Position numbers and translations under genes: made by a program | In this document: positions 25,496 through 33,212 of the stretch, piece after piece | How the letters are laid out: every line of letters begins with the position of its first letter | How positions within the stretch are numbered: the stretch's first letter is position 1 | The notes under the pieces: model-generated | What the model saw: the letters and a program-made list of their open reading frames with translations, nothing else | Database searches by the model: none | Told to the model about the DNA's origin: nothing | NCBI RefSeq assembly: GCF_030268045.1 | Contig: NZ_BSDC01000002.1 | Location: forward strand, 310,001 to 374,000 | Direction of reading: 5' to 3' | Origin: Geothrix edaphica | GTDB taxonomy: Bacteria; Acidobacteriota; Holophagae; Holophagales; Holophagaceae | DNA length: 64,000 nucleotides

Positions 25496-26146
25496 CTCCA
25501 TCACCCGGTCGCAGAGAGCCTCGACGGCCAACCCATCGTGGCTGGCCAGCAGGAGGGCCGTGCCTTCGGCCTTGAGATCCAGGAGCAGGGCCAGCAGGTG
25601 GCCCGCCAAGGTGGGATCCAGGGCCGAGAAGGGCTCGTCGAGCACCAGCAGCGCCGGCTCCAGCATGAGGGCCCGCCCCAGGCAGAGGCGCTGGGCCAGA
25701 CCCCCGGACCAGGCCCCGGGCCGCTGAGCCAGGGCCGCCTCCGGGAACTTCACGCGCGCGGCCATGCGGGCCGCGGCCTCCCGCCGCTCCATGTCCGTGC
25801 CCCGGTTCCAGATCGCCAGGGGCTCCTGGAGGATCTCCCAGCCCGTGCGATGGGGGGGCAGGCTGGCCTGGGGATCCTGGAACACGGCCTGGATCCGCGG
25901 ACGGCGGAGGCGGCGCTCCCGCTCCGGCAGGGGCGACCAGGGCGCGCCCTCCAGCAGGATCCGGCCCTCCGTGGGCTCCAGGAGCCCCAGCACCAGGTTC
26001 AGCAGGGTGGTCTTGCCCGCACCGCTCGCGCCGGCCACGCCCAAGGCTTCGCCCTGGTCGATAGAAAAAGAGACGTTCTTGAAGACATTCTTTCCCAGGC
26101 GCTGAAGCCGCAGGCCTTCAGCGCAAAGGACGGGCCCTGCCCTCAG
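25454..26146 (-). CDS. ABC transporter ATP-binding protein, probable CTG start
   Basis: The 230-aa protein is a complete ABC ATPase: Walker A GASGAGKTT, Q-loop in QAVFQDPQ, signature WSGGLAQRLCLGRAL, Walker B LLVLDEPFSALDP and H-loop LLASHD. It most resembles the DppF/OppF/NikE subgroup of peptide or nickel importers. No permease or binding-protein gene is adjacent. No ATG, GTG or TTG exists in frame before the conserved beta strand without running about 250 nt into serS in another frame. A CTG at 26146 overlaps the serS stop (CTGA) and has a nearly perfect Shine-Dalgarno sequence. The last 12 residues come from an intergenic repeat. Confidence 0.8.
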   Translation of the reverse strand: MRAGPVLCAEGLRLQRLGKNVFKNVSFSIDQGEALGVAGASGAGKTTLLNLVLGLLEPTEGRILLEGAPWSPLPERERRLRRPRIQAVFQDPQASLPPHRTGWEILQEPLAIWNRGTDMERREAAARMAARVKFPEAALAQRPGAWSGGLAQRLCLGRALMLEPALLVLDEPFSALDPTLAGHLLALLLDLKAEGTALLLASHDGLAVEALCDRVMELSAISCQLSVTES

Positions 26147-27411
26147 CGGATCACCTCGACGCCCAGGTAGGGCCGCAGGGCCTCGGGCACCACGATGCTG
26201 CCGTCGGGCTGCTGGTAGTTCTCCAGGATGGCCACCCAGGTGCGGCCCACGGCCAGGCCGCTGCCATTCAGGGTGTTCACGAAGGCGGGCTTGCCCTCCT
26301 TGCCCTTCATGCGGATGTTGGCGCGGCGGGCCTGGAAGTCGCCGAACCAGCTGCAGGAGCTGATCTCCCGGTAGGTGTTCTGCGAGGGCAGCCACACTTC
26401 CAGGTCGTAGGTTTTCTGGCTGCTGAAGCCCATGTCGCCCGTGCAGAGCAGCACGCGCCGGTACGGCAGGCCCAGGGCCTCCAGGATGGCCTCGGCGTTC
26501 TCCGTGAGGCGCTCCAGCTCGGCCTCGGCCTGGTCGGCGGCGGCGAAGGTGACGAGCTCCACCTTGTGGAACTGGTGCTGGCGGATGATGCCCTTGGTGT
26601 CCTTGCCGTAGCTGCCGGCCTCGCTGCGGAAGCAGGGCGTGAAGGCGCAGTGGCGCAGGGGGAGGGACTCCGCGGCCAGGATCTCGTCGCGGTAGAGGTT
26701 GGTGACGGGCACCTCCGCGGTGGGGATGAGGTAGAGCGCGGCGCCGTCCCCGCGGGAGGTCTTGAAGAGGTCCTGCTCGAACTTGGGCAGCTGGCCCGTG
26801 CCGTACATGCTCTCGGCATTCACCAGGTAGGGCGGGATCACCTCGGTGTAGCCCGCGGCGGTCTGGCGGTCGAGCATGAAGCTGATGAGGGCCCGCTCCA
26901 GCTTGGCCCCCAGCCCCTTCAGCACGGCGAAGCGCGCACCGCTGAGCTTGGCCGCGCGGTCCAGGTCGAGGATGCCGAGGGCCGTGCCCAGATCCACATG
27001 ATCCCGGGGCGCGGCGATCTCCGGGAGCTGCCCCCAGCGCCTGACCTCGACATTGGCGTGCTCGTCGCGGCCTGAGGGCACACTGGCGTGGGGCGGGTTC
27101 GGAATGCCTGCCAGGAAGTCTTTGAAGGCCGCCTCGATCTCGCGCTCGGCCGCCTCGAGGGCCTTCAGCTGATCGCCCACCTCCCGCTGCTGGGCGATGA
27201 GGTGGTCGGCGTTCTCCTTCGCCCGCTTGAGGCGGCCGACCTCATCACTCACACGGTTGCGCTCGGCCTTCAGGGCCTCGGCCTCCTGGAGCGCGGCGCG
27301 GCGGCGCTGGTCCAGCTCCTGGTAGCGCGCCCGGTCCAGCGTATAGCCACGCTCGGACAGGCGCGCCGCCACGGCGTCGAGGTCGGTGCGGAGGAGGTTG
27401 GCGTCGATCAT
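26143..27411 (-). CDS. serS: Seryl-tRNA synthetase
   Basis: SerRS charges tRNA-Ser (and tRNA-Sec) with serine. The 422-aa class II synthetase begins with MIDANLLRTDLDAVAARL and the long antiparallel coiled-coil arm (about 30-105) that grips the variable arm of tRNA-Ser. Class II motif 2 is seen in FRSEAGSYGKDTKGIIRQHQFHKVE-type sequence (about 265-290) and motif 3 in SGLAVGRTWVAILEN near the C-terminus. The ABC ATPase gene overlaps its stop by 4 nt. Upstream lies a perfect 16-bp hairpin and a duplicated 123-bp unit. Confidence 0.97.
   Translation of the reverse strand: MIDANLLRTDLDAVAARLSERGYTLDRARYQELDQRRRAALQEAEALKAERNRVSDEVGRLKRAKENADHLIAQQREVGDQLKALEAAEREIEAAFKDFLAGIPNPPHASVPSGRDEHANVEVRRWGQLPEIAAPRDHVDLGTALGILDLDRAAKLSGARFAVLKGLGAKLERALISFMLDRQTAAGYTEVIPPYLVNAESMYGTGQLPKFEQDLFKTSRGDGAALYLIPTAEVPVTNLYRDEILAAESLPLRHCAFTPCFRSEAGSYGKDTKGIIRQHQFHKVELVTFAAADQAEAELERLTENAEAILEALGLPYRRVLLCTGDMGFSSQKTYDLEVWLPSQNTYREISSCSWFGDFQARRANIRMKGKEGKPAFVNTLNGSGLAVGRTWVAILENYQQPDGSIVVPEALRPYLGVEVIR
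26144..26157 (-). promoter_or_regulatory. Ribosome-binding site that supports the CTG start
   Basis: On the minus strand GAGGTGATCC (26157-26148) is a ten-base match to the complement of the usual 16S rRNA 3' end (TAAGGAGGTGATCC). The space from GAGG to the CTG at 26146-26144 is 7 nt, which is ideal. The site lies in the last codons of serS, so initiation is likely coupled to serS termination. Confidence 0.6.
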
Positions 27412-27443
27412 GTCGGTTTTCCCAGTGACCTATCAGTCTACCT

Positions 27444-27478
27444 AGCTCCAAAACGCGCCATGGGCGCGTTTTGGAGCT
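27444..27478. terminator. Perfect 16-bp stem-loop between asparaginase and serS
   Basis: AGCTCCAAAACGCGCC, the loop ATG, and the exact reverse complement GGCGCGTTTTGGAGCT form a 35-nt hairpin 33 nt upstream of the serS start. It lacks a run of T after the stem, so it is not a textbook terminator, but it can end the upstream minus-strand asparaginase transcript or act in the serS leader. Confidence 0.55.
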
Positions 27479-27510
27479 GGCCTCCGGCGATGCTCAGGCT
27501 TGCGGCCAGG

Positions 27511-27756
27511 GCCCTCCCGACCATGTGGGTCGCGGAACAGGCTGCGGGGCAGCCTGTGGAGCGGGGTCCCACAGGGAGGGAATCACGCAGCCCTCAGGCT
27601 TGAGGCCAAGCTCCATCCGGGCTGGGCTCTCCGGCCCTCCCGACCATGTGGGTCGCGGAACAGGCTGCGGGGCAGCCTGTGGAGCGGGGCCCCACAGGGA
27701 GGGAATCACGCAGCCCTCAGGCTTGAGGCCAAGCTCCATCCGGGCTGGGCTCTCCG
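27511..27756. repeat. Tandem duplication of a 123-bp structured unit
   Basis: Copy 1 (27511-27633) and copy 2 (27634-27756) differ at a single base (T27567 against C27690). Each begins with a 69-nt segment closed by CCCTCCC/GGGAGGG, enclosing GACC/GGTC and the perfect 9-bp hairpin ACAGGCTGC-GGG-GCAGCCTGT, which is a multi-branched fold. Copy 2 overlaps the last 13 codons of the asparaginase gene. A degenerate fragment of the unit's end (CTCAGGCTTGCGGCCAG) precedes copy 1 at about 27492. Unit length equals 41 codons and has no stop in one minus-strand frame. Confidence 0.9.
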
Positions 27757-28724
27757 GCCCACTGTACCCGGAACGCCTCCCGCACCTCGTCGATGCCGCC
27801 CCCGGCGCCCAGCACCAGGCCCAGCTTGGCGAGGGCCGCCCAGCGGGTGGACAGGCCGCCGGAGATGGCGCCCATCTCCTCGATCCTCCGGCCCATTTCG
27901 TAGGCCGAGAGGTCCACGCCGCCATAGGGGCACTGGGAGATCACCACCACGGGCAGCCGCCGCCGGCGCGCATCCTCCAGCATCGCCCGGAGGTCTGCGC
28001 GGCCCATGGGCAGGTTGCCGGCGCCGAAGGCCTGGATCAGGACGGCCCGGGCCCCCTGGGGCGCCGGATACCAGGCCATGCCCGGGTGGGGCGTCAGGGT
28101 GTGGATGGCCAGGTCCAGGCGGTCGCCCAGCCCCGCGGGCACCTGCCGCACGAACTGGCCCACCTCGGGGTGCAGGCGGATCTCCGCCCCGATCTCGGCC
28201 AGGGGCGGCAGGTTCGGACTCTGGAAGGCCTCGAACTGGTGGACGCTCAGCTTGTCCGCCGCCACCCCCCGGATCCAGTGGGTGCCGAAGCAGATCCCCA
28301 CCTCGGGGATGCCGCGGCAGGCCAGGTCCACCGCATTGACGAGGTTGCTGCGGGCGTCGCTGCGGACAAACGCCAGCGGTCTTTGGCTGCCCGTGAGCAC
28401 CACGGGTTTGCCCAGGTCCGCCAGCAGGAAGCCCAGGCAGGAGGCCGTGAAGGCCATGGTGTCCGTGCCGTGGATGATGACGAAGCCGTCGAATTCCTGG
28501 GCCGAGGCCCGCACCCGCGAGGCCAGCATCAGGATGTGCTCCGGCTCCAGGCAGGAGGAGTCCTGGTTGAAGGGCACCTCCACGGACAGCCTCGCCATCT
28601 GGCCCAGCTCCGGGACCTGCTCCAGCAGGTGGTCCAGGAAGCGCCCCGGGGCCAGGGCCGCCGGATCGCCGCTCGGCATCATGCCCAGGGTGCCGCCCGT
28701 GTGGAGGAGGAGGATCGTCCGCAT
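27717..28724 (-). CDS. ansA: Asparaginase, type I
   Basis: Asparaginase hydrolyses L-asparagine to aspartate and ammonia in the cytoplasm. The 335-aa protein has the two catalytic threonine motifs of the family: LLLHTGGTLGM (T12) and IIHGTDTM (T87, D88). It lacks a signal peptide, and its length agrees with E. coli type I enzyme (338 aa). The C-terminal residues EPSPDGAWPQA are encoded by the second copy of the 123-bp repeat, so the natural end of the protein may have been altered by the duplication. It diverges from the DUF1275 gene. Confidence 0.92.
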   Translation of the reverse strand: MRTILLLHTGGTLGMMPSGDPAALAPGRFLDHLLEQVPELGQMARLSVEVPFNQDSSCLEPEHILMLASRVRASAQEFDGFVIIHGTDTMAFTASCLGFLLADLGKPVVLTGSQRPLAFVRSDARSNLVNAVDLACRGIPEVGICFGTHWIRGVAADKLSVHQFEAFQSPNLPPLAEIGAEIRLHPEVGQFVRQVPAGLGDRLDLAIHTLTPHPGMAWYPAPQGARAVLIQAFGAGNLPMGRADLRAMLEDARRRRLPVVVISQCPYGGVDLSAYEMGRRIEEMGAISGGLSTRWAALAKLGLVLGAGGGIDEVREAFRVQWAGEPSPDGAWPQA

Positions 28725-28797
28725 GAGAGGAGTCTACCGTCTGGGCGCCGGTCCCAGGCCACCGGCCGGCCCCGACCCAGTAGACTGGAATCTCTGC

Positions 28798-29709
28798 ATG
28801 CGCCGCATTCCCCGCTATTTCCAGATGATCGCAGGCCGCTACCTCCGGCGCCTGTTGAGGAAACGCCTGTCGGGCCATCAGTTGCAGGCGGCCGTGGAGA
28901 CGGCGCTGGCCACCCTGCCCATCCAGGAGAAACTCCTGGTGCGCGAAGGGGCCCTGCGCTCGGAATCGCTCAACCGGCAGCTGGCCTGGGCCATGGCCTT
29001 CGTGGCCGGAGCGGTCAATGCCGGTGGCTTCCTGGCCGTCAGCCACTACACCTCGCACGTGACCGGCGTGGTCTCCTCCATGGCCGACGAGCTGGCCGAC
29101 GGCGACCTCGCCACCGCCCTCGCGGCCCTGGCCATGATGCTGAGCTTCCTCGCGGGCGCCTTCGTCTGCACCACCCTGATCAGCCTCGGCCAGCGCCGGC
29201 GCATGCGCAGCCGCTACGCCCTGACCCTCGTGCTGGAGGCCGTCCTCATGATGGTCTTCGGCTTCATGGGGAACCGCCTCCAGCAGGAGATCCGCTTCAC
29301 CCTGCCCAGCACCGTCATGCTGCTCTGCTTCATCATGGGCATGCACAACACGGTCACCTCCATCATCTCGGGCGCCGCGGTGCGCACCACGCACCTCACG
29401 GGCACGGTCACCGACATCGGCATCGAGCTGAGCCGCCTGACCTACGTCAATGTCCACCACCGGCATGGCCGGGAGCGCATCGTCGCCAACCGCCAGAAGC
29501 TCACGCTGCTCCTGCTGATCCTGGCCTCCTTCATGGCCGGTGGCGTGACGGGGGCCCTCGGGTTCCGGCACATCGGCTTCAAGATCACCGTGCCCCTGGC
29601 AGGCTTCCTCTGTTTCCTGGCGGCCCGGCCGCTGCTGCTGGAAGTGCGCCTGTTGCTGCACCGCCTGCGTCGCCAGTGGGATCCCGATCGCCCCACCCCC
29701 GGCCGCTGA
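28798..29709 (+). CDS. DUF1275 (YoaK-family) membrane protein
   Basis: The 303-aa protein begins with a basic cytoplasmic segment of about 65 residues, longer than usual, followed by six membrane helices. The family signature is FVAGAVNAGGFLAVSHYTSHVTGVVSSMA. A second diagnostic stretch, IMGMHNTVTSIISGAAVRTTHLTGTVTDIG, confirms the YoaK/DUF1275 assignment. The function of this family is unknown. The preceding long reading frame in the same phase overlaps the opposite-strand asparaginase and is not coding. It converges with the next gene across a CAGCTGACAG repeat. Confidence 0.88.
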   Translation: MRRIPRYFQMIAGRYLRRLLRKRLSGHQLQAAVETALATLPIQEKLLVREGALRSESLNRQLAWAMAFVAGAVNAGGFLAVSHYTSHVTGVVSSMADELADGDLATALAALAMMLSFLAGAFVCTTLISLGQRRRMRSRYALTLVLEAVLMMVFGFMGNRLQQEIRFTLPSTVMLLCFIMGMHNTVTSIISGAAVRTTHLTGTVTDIGIELSRLTYVNVHHRHGRERIVANRQKLTLLLLILASFMAGGVTGALGFRHIGFKITVPLAGFLCFLAARPLLLEVRLLLHRLRRQWDPDRPTPGR

Positions 29710-29711
29710 CC

Positions 29712-29740
29712 AGTGACAGCCGACAGCTGACAGCCGTCTA
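29712..29740. repeat. CAGCTGACAG-type intergenic repeat (copy B)
   Basis: AGTGACAGCCGACAGCTGACAGCC shares its CAGCTGACAGC core with the repeat at 25440-25495. As there, it sits between the 3' ends of two convergent genes and reaches the stop codon of the minus-strand gene. It may work as a bidirectional terminator or be a spreading repeat that tolerates such sites. Confidence 0.6.
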
Positions 29741-30382
29741 GACCGCGACCACCACGGCCTTGACCTCGTCGAAGCCCTGGTCGCAGCTGCAGCTGACCAC
29801 CACGGCGCACTGGCCCGGCTGGCTGGGCGGCAGCTGGATCTCACCAGTGAAGCGGCCGTCGCTGGCCGTGCGTCCCGTCAGGAGGTTGTTCGCCTTCTTC
29901 AGGCTGGAGACGAGCTTCACGGAGACCTCGGCATCGGCCACGGGGCTCTGGCTCTGGCAGAGACGCGCCCGCACCTGCACCCGGAAGGGCTCGCCGAAGG
30001 TGGGCTTCATGGGCTGGTCAAGCACCAGCTCCAGGGTGTCCACATCCCCCTCCAGCTGGAGGAACTCGAGGATGGCCTGGTCCAGGGGGCGGTCATTGAA
30101 GGCCTGCTGCTCCAGCATGTCCGGCGGCGTCTGGTCGTACTTGCCGTTCTTGATGTCCCGGATCACGGCCCGGTGCTGCTCGTCCATGCGGCCCTGGATG
30201 GCCCCATCGGAAATGGGCGGAGCCGCGGTCAGGTCCTCGTACGAGGACCGGTAGCTGTCGAGGATCTCGCCGCCCACGTAGATGAGGGTCTCGATCTTGG
30301 GATTCGTGAGGCCCTTGTCCTCGGTCTGCACGTGATAGACCCGATTCCCGTGGCGGATGTCCGTGTTGTAGCCGGTGATCAT
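29738..30382 (-). CDS. Conserved hypothetical protein, 214 aa
   Basis: I do not recognise a named family. The protein starts MITGYNTDIRHGNRVYHVQTEDKG, continues with LIYVGGEILDSYRSSYEDL, and has no signal peptide or membrane helix. The first half has the feel of a small conserved domain in a cytoplasmic protein. The second half (about 115-214) looks like an immunoglobulin/carboxypeptidase-regulatory beta-sandwich (VRARLCQSQSPVADAEVSVKLVSS, TASDGRFTGEIQLPP) with CSCDQG near the end. Codon use matches neighbouring genes, so it is real. It follows the response regulator gene on the same strand after 42 nt. Confidence 0.7.
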   Translation of the reverse strand: MITGYNTDIRHGNRVYHVQTEDKGLTNPKIETLIYVGGEILDSYRSSYEDLTAAPPISDGAIQGRMDEQHRAVIRDIKNGKYDQTPPDMLEQQAFNDRPLDQAILEFLQLEGDVDTLELVLDQPMKPTFGEPFRVQVRARLCQSQSPVADAEVSVKLVSSLKKANNLLTGRTASDGRFTGEIQLPPSQPGQCAVVVSCSCDQGFDEVKAVVVAV

Positions 30383-30424
30383 GGGAAGAGCCTGGAGGAC
30401 GGGGAGGCAGGACGCGTCATGGGC

Positions 30425-31747
30425 CTACCTCTGCAATCTTCCAGCCAAATCCGGCATGACTTCCCAGGCGATCTCCCGGACCACCTGATCGCCCATGCGC
30501 GCCACGACCGCCTTCACCAGGGCATCCATAAGCGCGGGATCGGCCAGGAGCGCCTGGACCTGGTCTGGCGTCAGAGGCGCCTGACCGAGCGCGGCAACAG
30601 CCTGCCCAGACGCGGCAGGGGCCGGAGCCGCCGGGGCCTCCACCCTGGACTCAGCTGGGGACTCGGCCGGGGCAGCTTGGAGGTGTTCCGCGGGGGGCGC
30701 GGGGACCGGAACCACCGGGAGTTCCACCATCGGAGCCGGCGGCGTTTCCTGGTGCCTCTCCAGCATGGGGATGGCCGCGGCCGCCAGGCCCGCGGCGGCG
30801 AGGCCGGCCACGGGAAGGATCGTGTGCGTCTCCGCCGGGGGCGGCTCGGAAATGGAAGGCAGCTCGAGGCCGCCAGCCAGATCGTCGAAGGATTCCAGGT
30901 CGGTGAAGGAGGCGAGGCTCTCCGCGGCCAGGGCCTCGGGCGCCGCGGCTTCCACCGGGGGCAGGTCGGACGGGACCGCCAGGACCGGGTGGACGGGCGG
31001 CGGCTCGGAGGGAGCGGCTTCCGACGTCAGCTCGTGGAGGCTCTCCAGGTCCAGCTCCTCCAGTTCGAGGTGCACATCGGGCGCCGCGCTGGGCAGGGCG
31101 ACCGGGGCGGCCTCGGCCGGAACGTCCTCGGGCCAGAGGTCCTCGGCCGTGAGCAGCAGCAGGTCCTCATCGGATCCCGTGGGCCCGGGTTCGGGAAGGT
31201 CCAGGTCCGATCCCAGGTCCAGCGGAGGCAAGGCCTCGCTGTCTCCGATGGAGGGGACGTCTGGCCTGAACTCCGGCATGGGCATCTCGGCGGTCCTCGC
31301 CAGGTCCATGGCCGGGGGGGCGACAGGGGCGGCGGGGGCGGCAACCACGGCGGCTGGCGGCTCATCGGCTGCGGCGACTGGACTGGCCAGCAGGGCCCGC
31401 ACGCGGTCTCCCAGCTCCCGGAGCTCGATGGGCTTCTTCAGGAACCCCTGGATCGGCGCCTTGGCCAGCCGGGCGGGGTCCACGGGGTCCAGCACACCGG
31501 CCATCAGGGCGATGGGGAGGCGGGCCGTCGCCTCCATCTCCCTCAGCCGGGCCAGCAGGGTCCACCCGTCCATGCCGGGCATGACCGTATCCACCAGGGC
31601 CACGTCGAAGTGCTCCCCCCGCTCGAAGCGGTCCAGGGCCTCCGCGGCGGAATCGACGCAGACCAGCTCCACATCCGTCGGGGCCAACAGGGATTCGGCG
31701 ATGCGGTGGATGCTGGGGTTGTCGTCCACGAGGAGGAGGCGGGGCAT
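30425..31747 (-). CDS. Response regulator with long low-complexity linker and C-terminal helical domain
   Basis: The 440-aa protein begins with a receiver domain: D8-D9, the phosphorylation site D53 (VALVDTVMPGMDGW) and K in GFLKKP. A Pro/Ala/Glu-rich region rich in EDLxxL-like acidic helices extends from about 125 to 390. The C-terminal 50 residues (TPDQVQALLADPALMDALVKAVVARMGDQVVREIAWEVMPDLAGRL) form a conserved-looking helical module without DNA-binding character. This suggests protein-protein signalling output. No histidine kinase gene is nearby. Frame upstream of 31747 overlaps another gene, so ATG 31747 (GAGG upstream) is the start. The next gene follows on the same strand after 42 nt. 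Confidence 0.8.
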   Translation of the reverse strand: MPRLLLVDDNPSIHRIAESLLAPTDVELVCVDSAAEALDRFERGEHFDVALVDTVMPGMDGWTLLARLREMEATARLPIALMAGVLDPVDPARLAKAPIQGFLKKPIELRELGDRVRALLASPVAAADEPPAAVVAAPAAPVAPPAMDLARTAEMPMPEFRPDVPSIGDSEALPPLDLGSDLDLPEPGPTGSDEDLLLLTAEDLWPEDVPAEAAPVALPSAAPDVHLELEELDLESLHELTSEAAPSEPPPVHPVLAVPSDLPPVEAAAPEALAAESLASFTDLESFDDLAGGLELPSISEPPPAETHTILPVAGLAAAGLAAAAIPMLERHQETPPAPMVELPVVPVPAPPAEHLQAAPAESPAESRVEAPAAPAPAASGQAVAALGQAPLTPDQVQALLADPALMDALVKAVVARMGDQVVREIAWEVMPDLAGRLQR

Positions 31748-31857
31748 CTGGGTACCTCGGGAGGCCGGGAGGAAGAAAGAGTGGCTGGGCACAACGCTAC
31801 CAGAAATGTGCACTTCCAACGTCACTGATTGGGCCGGGAAGTGTCTGGATTCCGACC

Positions 31858-33162
31858 CTAGCGCAACAGCTTCTTCAAGAGCCGTACCCGTTCCGCCTCC
31901 ACCAAGCGCACCAGCAGCACGCGGTCCCCCACCCAGACCCACGCGACGCCGAGGGGTTCGCGCAGGGCCACCTCGGGACCGCCGGGCAGCCAGCCCTTCA
32001 CGGAGGCGCGGAGGTTCAGGGCGGTCCGCCACTCCGGGCGATAGGCCTCGTACAGGGCCTGACGCTGGCGCTCCGGCGGAAGGGCGCTCTCGTTCCACCG
32101 CTGGTCCCAGGCATCGAAGGCGCCGTTCTCCCGCCAGGCCCAGGCCGCATCCCAGGCGGGCCAGGGCAGCGCCGTGTCGGGGACGGGAGTCCATTCGACC
32201 TCGGCCACCGGGCTGAGGCGCCGGGCCATCCCCTCGTCCGGAAGCACCGCCACCAGGGCCATGCGCTGGGGCGGGTGGGCCGTCAGCAGTCCCTGGCCTG
32301 CGGCGGCCCGGCGCCACCGGCCGCCCTGCAGCACCCAGGCCGACCAGCCCTGGATGCCGCCGTGCCAGAGGCGGTCCGCCCGCGGAAACCACAGCCGATC
32401 CCCGGCGTGCCAGGGCAGCTCGAGGCGGGCCCCGGGCAGGTCCCGGCCATCATCCGACAGGGCCTCTGCCTTGGTGGCCAGACTCCGGGGCGGCGGGGGA
32501 AGGCCGGGCTCGTCCCATGCGGCGAGGGTGGCCTCGCCGGGATCCGCCTCCAGGGAGAGGGTGCTGAGCAGCAGGCGGGATTCCCCCCGGGGCTCCAGCT
32601 TCTCGAAGCGCCCCAGCAGCACCGCCTTCCCATCCCAGCTGAAGCGGCTCCACGGGCCGGATTCCGTGGACCAGATCACGCGCCCCTCGGGAACCTCCAG
32701 CAACCGGGTCTCGAAGCGGCCCTCCCCCATCTGGAGGGTCACCAGCAGGCGGCTGCCCTTCGCCGGGTCGAGCCGGGCCGAGGCAAGGGGGGCGTCGAAG
32801 CGGTAGCGGCGCCATTCCAGCCCGCGCCACAGCACGACCTCGCTGCGCCCCTGCGGACCGTTCAGGGCCAGGCCCTGGTCGCCCAGGTAGGGCGAGGCGG
32901 GCTCCCAGGGCGTGCCGAAGCCCCCCTCGAAGGGCCAAGGATCGGACTGGTCGGGATCCAGGGTCCCCTGGAACCGGGGGGCCCAGCCGTCCACCAGGCG
33001 CAGTTCCGCCAGGGACTCGTAGCCGCCGAGGTTCATGACCGCCGGGGCCTCCACCGCCGTGACGCCGCCGGCGCTCACGGGACGCGGCGCCTGCACCACC
33101 GCGAAGAGCAGCAGCATGGCGGCGATGAAGAGGGTGGCGATGATGTACCGTTGTGGGATCAC
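31858..33162 (-). CDS. Hypothetical membrane-anchored periplasmic protein, 434 aa
   Basis: I do not recognise this protein. It has one N-terminal membrane helix (about 8-24, IIATLFIAAMLLLFAVV) that could be a signal anchor, followed by a soluble part rich in tryptophan, proline and arginine. The repeated strands and spacing of Trp and Gly (for example SWDGKAVLLGRFEKLEPRGE, WHGGIQGWSAWVLQGGRWRR) suggest a beta-propeller-like or beta-rich fold. Codon bias is normal for the region. It diverges from the CYTH gene across about 50 nt and lies 110 nt upstream of the response regulator gene on the same strand. Confidence 0.6.
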   Translation of the reverse strand: MIPQRYIIATLFIAAMLLLFAVVQAPRPVSAGGVTAVEAPAVMNLGGYESLAELRLVDGWAPRFQGTLDPDQSDPWPFEGGFGTPWEPASPYLGDQGLALNGPQGRSEVVLWRGLEWRRYRFDAPLASARLDPAKGSRLLVTLQMGEGRFETRLLEVPEGRVIWSTESGPWSRFSWDGKAVLLGRFEKLEPRGESRLLLSTLSLEADPGEATLAAWDEPGLPPPPRSLATKAEALSDDGRDLPGARLELPWHAGDRLWFPRADRLWHGGIQGWSAWVLQGGRWRRAAAGQGLLTAHPPQRMALVAVLPDEGMARRLSPVAEVEWTPVPDTALPWPAWDAAWAWRENGAFDAWDQRWNESALPPERQRQALYEAYRPEWRTALNLRASVKGWLPGGPEVALREPLGVAWVWVGDRVLLVRLVEAERVRLLKKLLR

Positions 33163-33212
33163 GATGGAACCGCAGAGACAGCACCATCATGACTGATCGG
33201 AGACGCGCCGCG

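Noticed and set aside
27512-27580. tRNA-like gene in the 123-bp unit
   Set aside because: It has a 7-bp closing stem and side hairpins, but no TTCRA T-loop, no proper anticodon loop and no T/D-arm conservation.
27471-28797. Plus-strand frames across the 123-bp repeats leading into the DUF1275 gene
   Set aside because: They overlap the asparaginase gene in antisense and repeat the 123-bp unit; similarity starts only at 28798.
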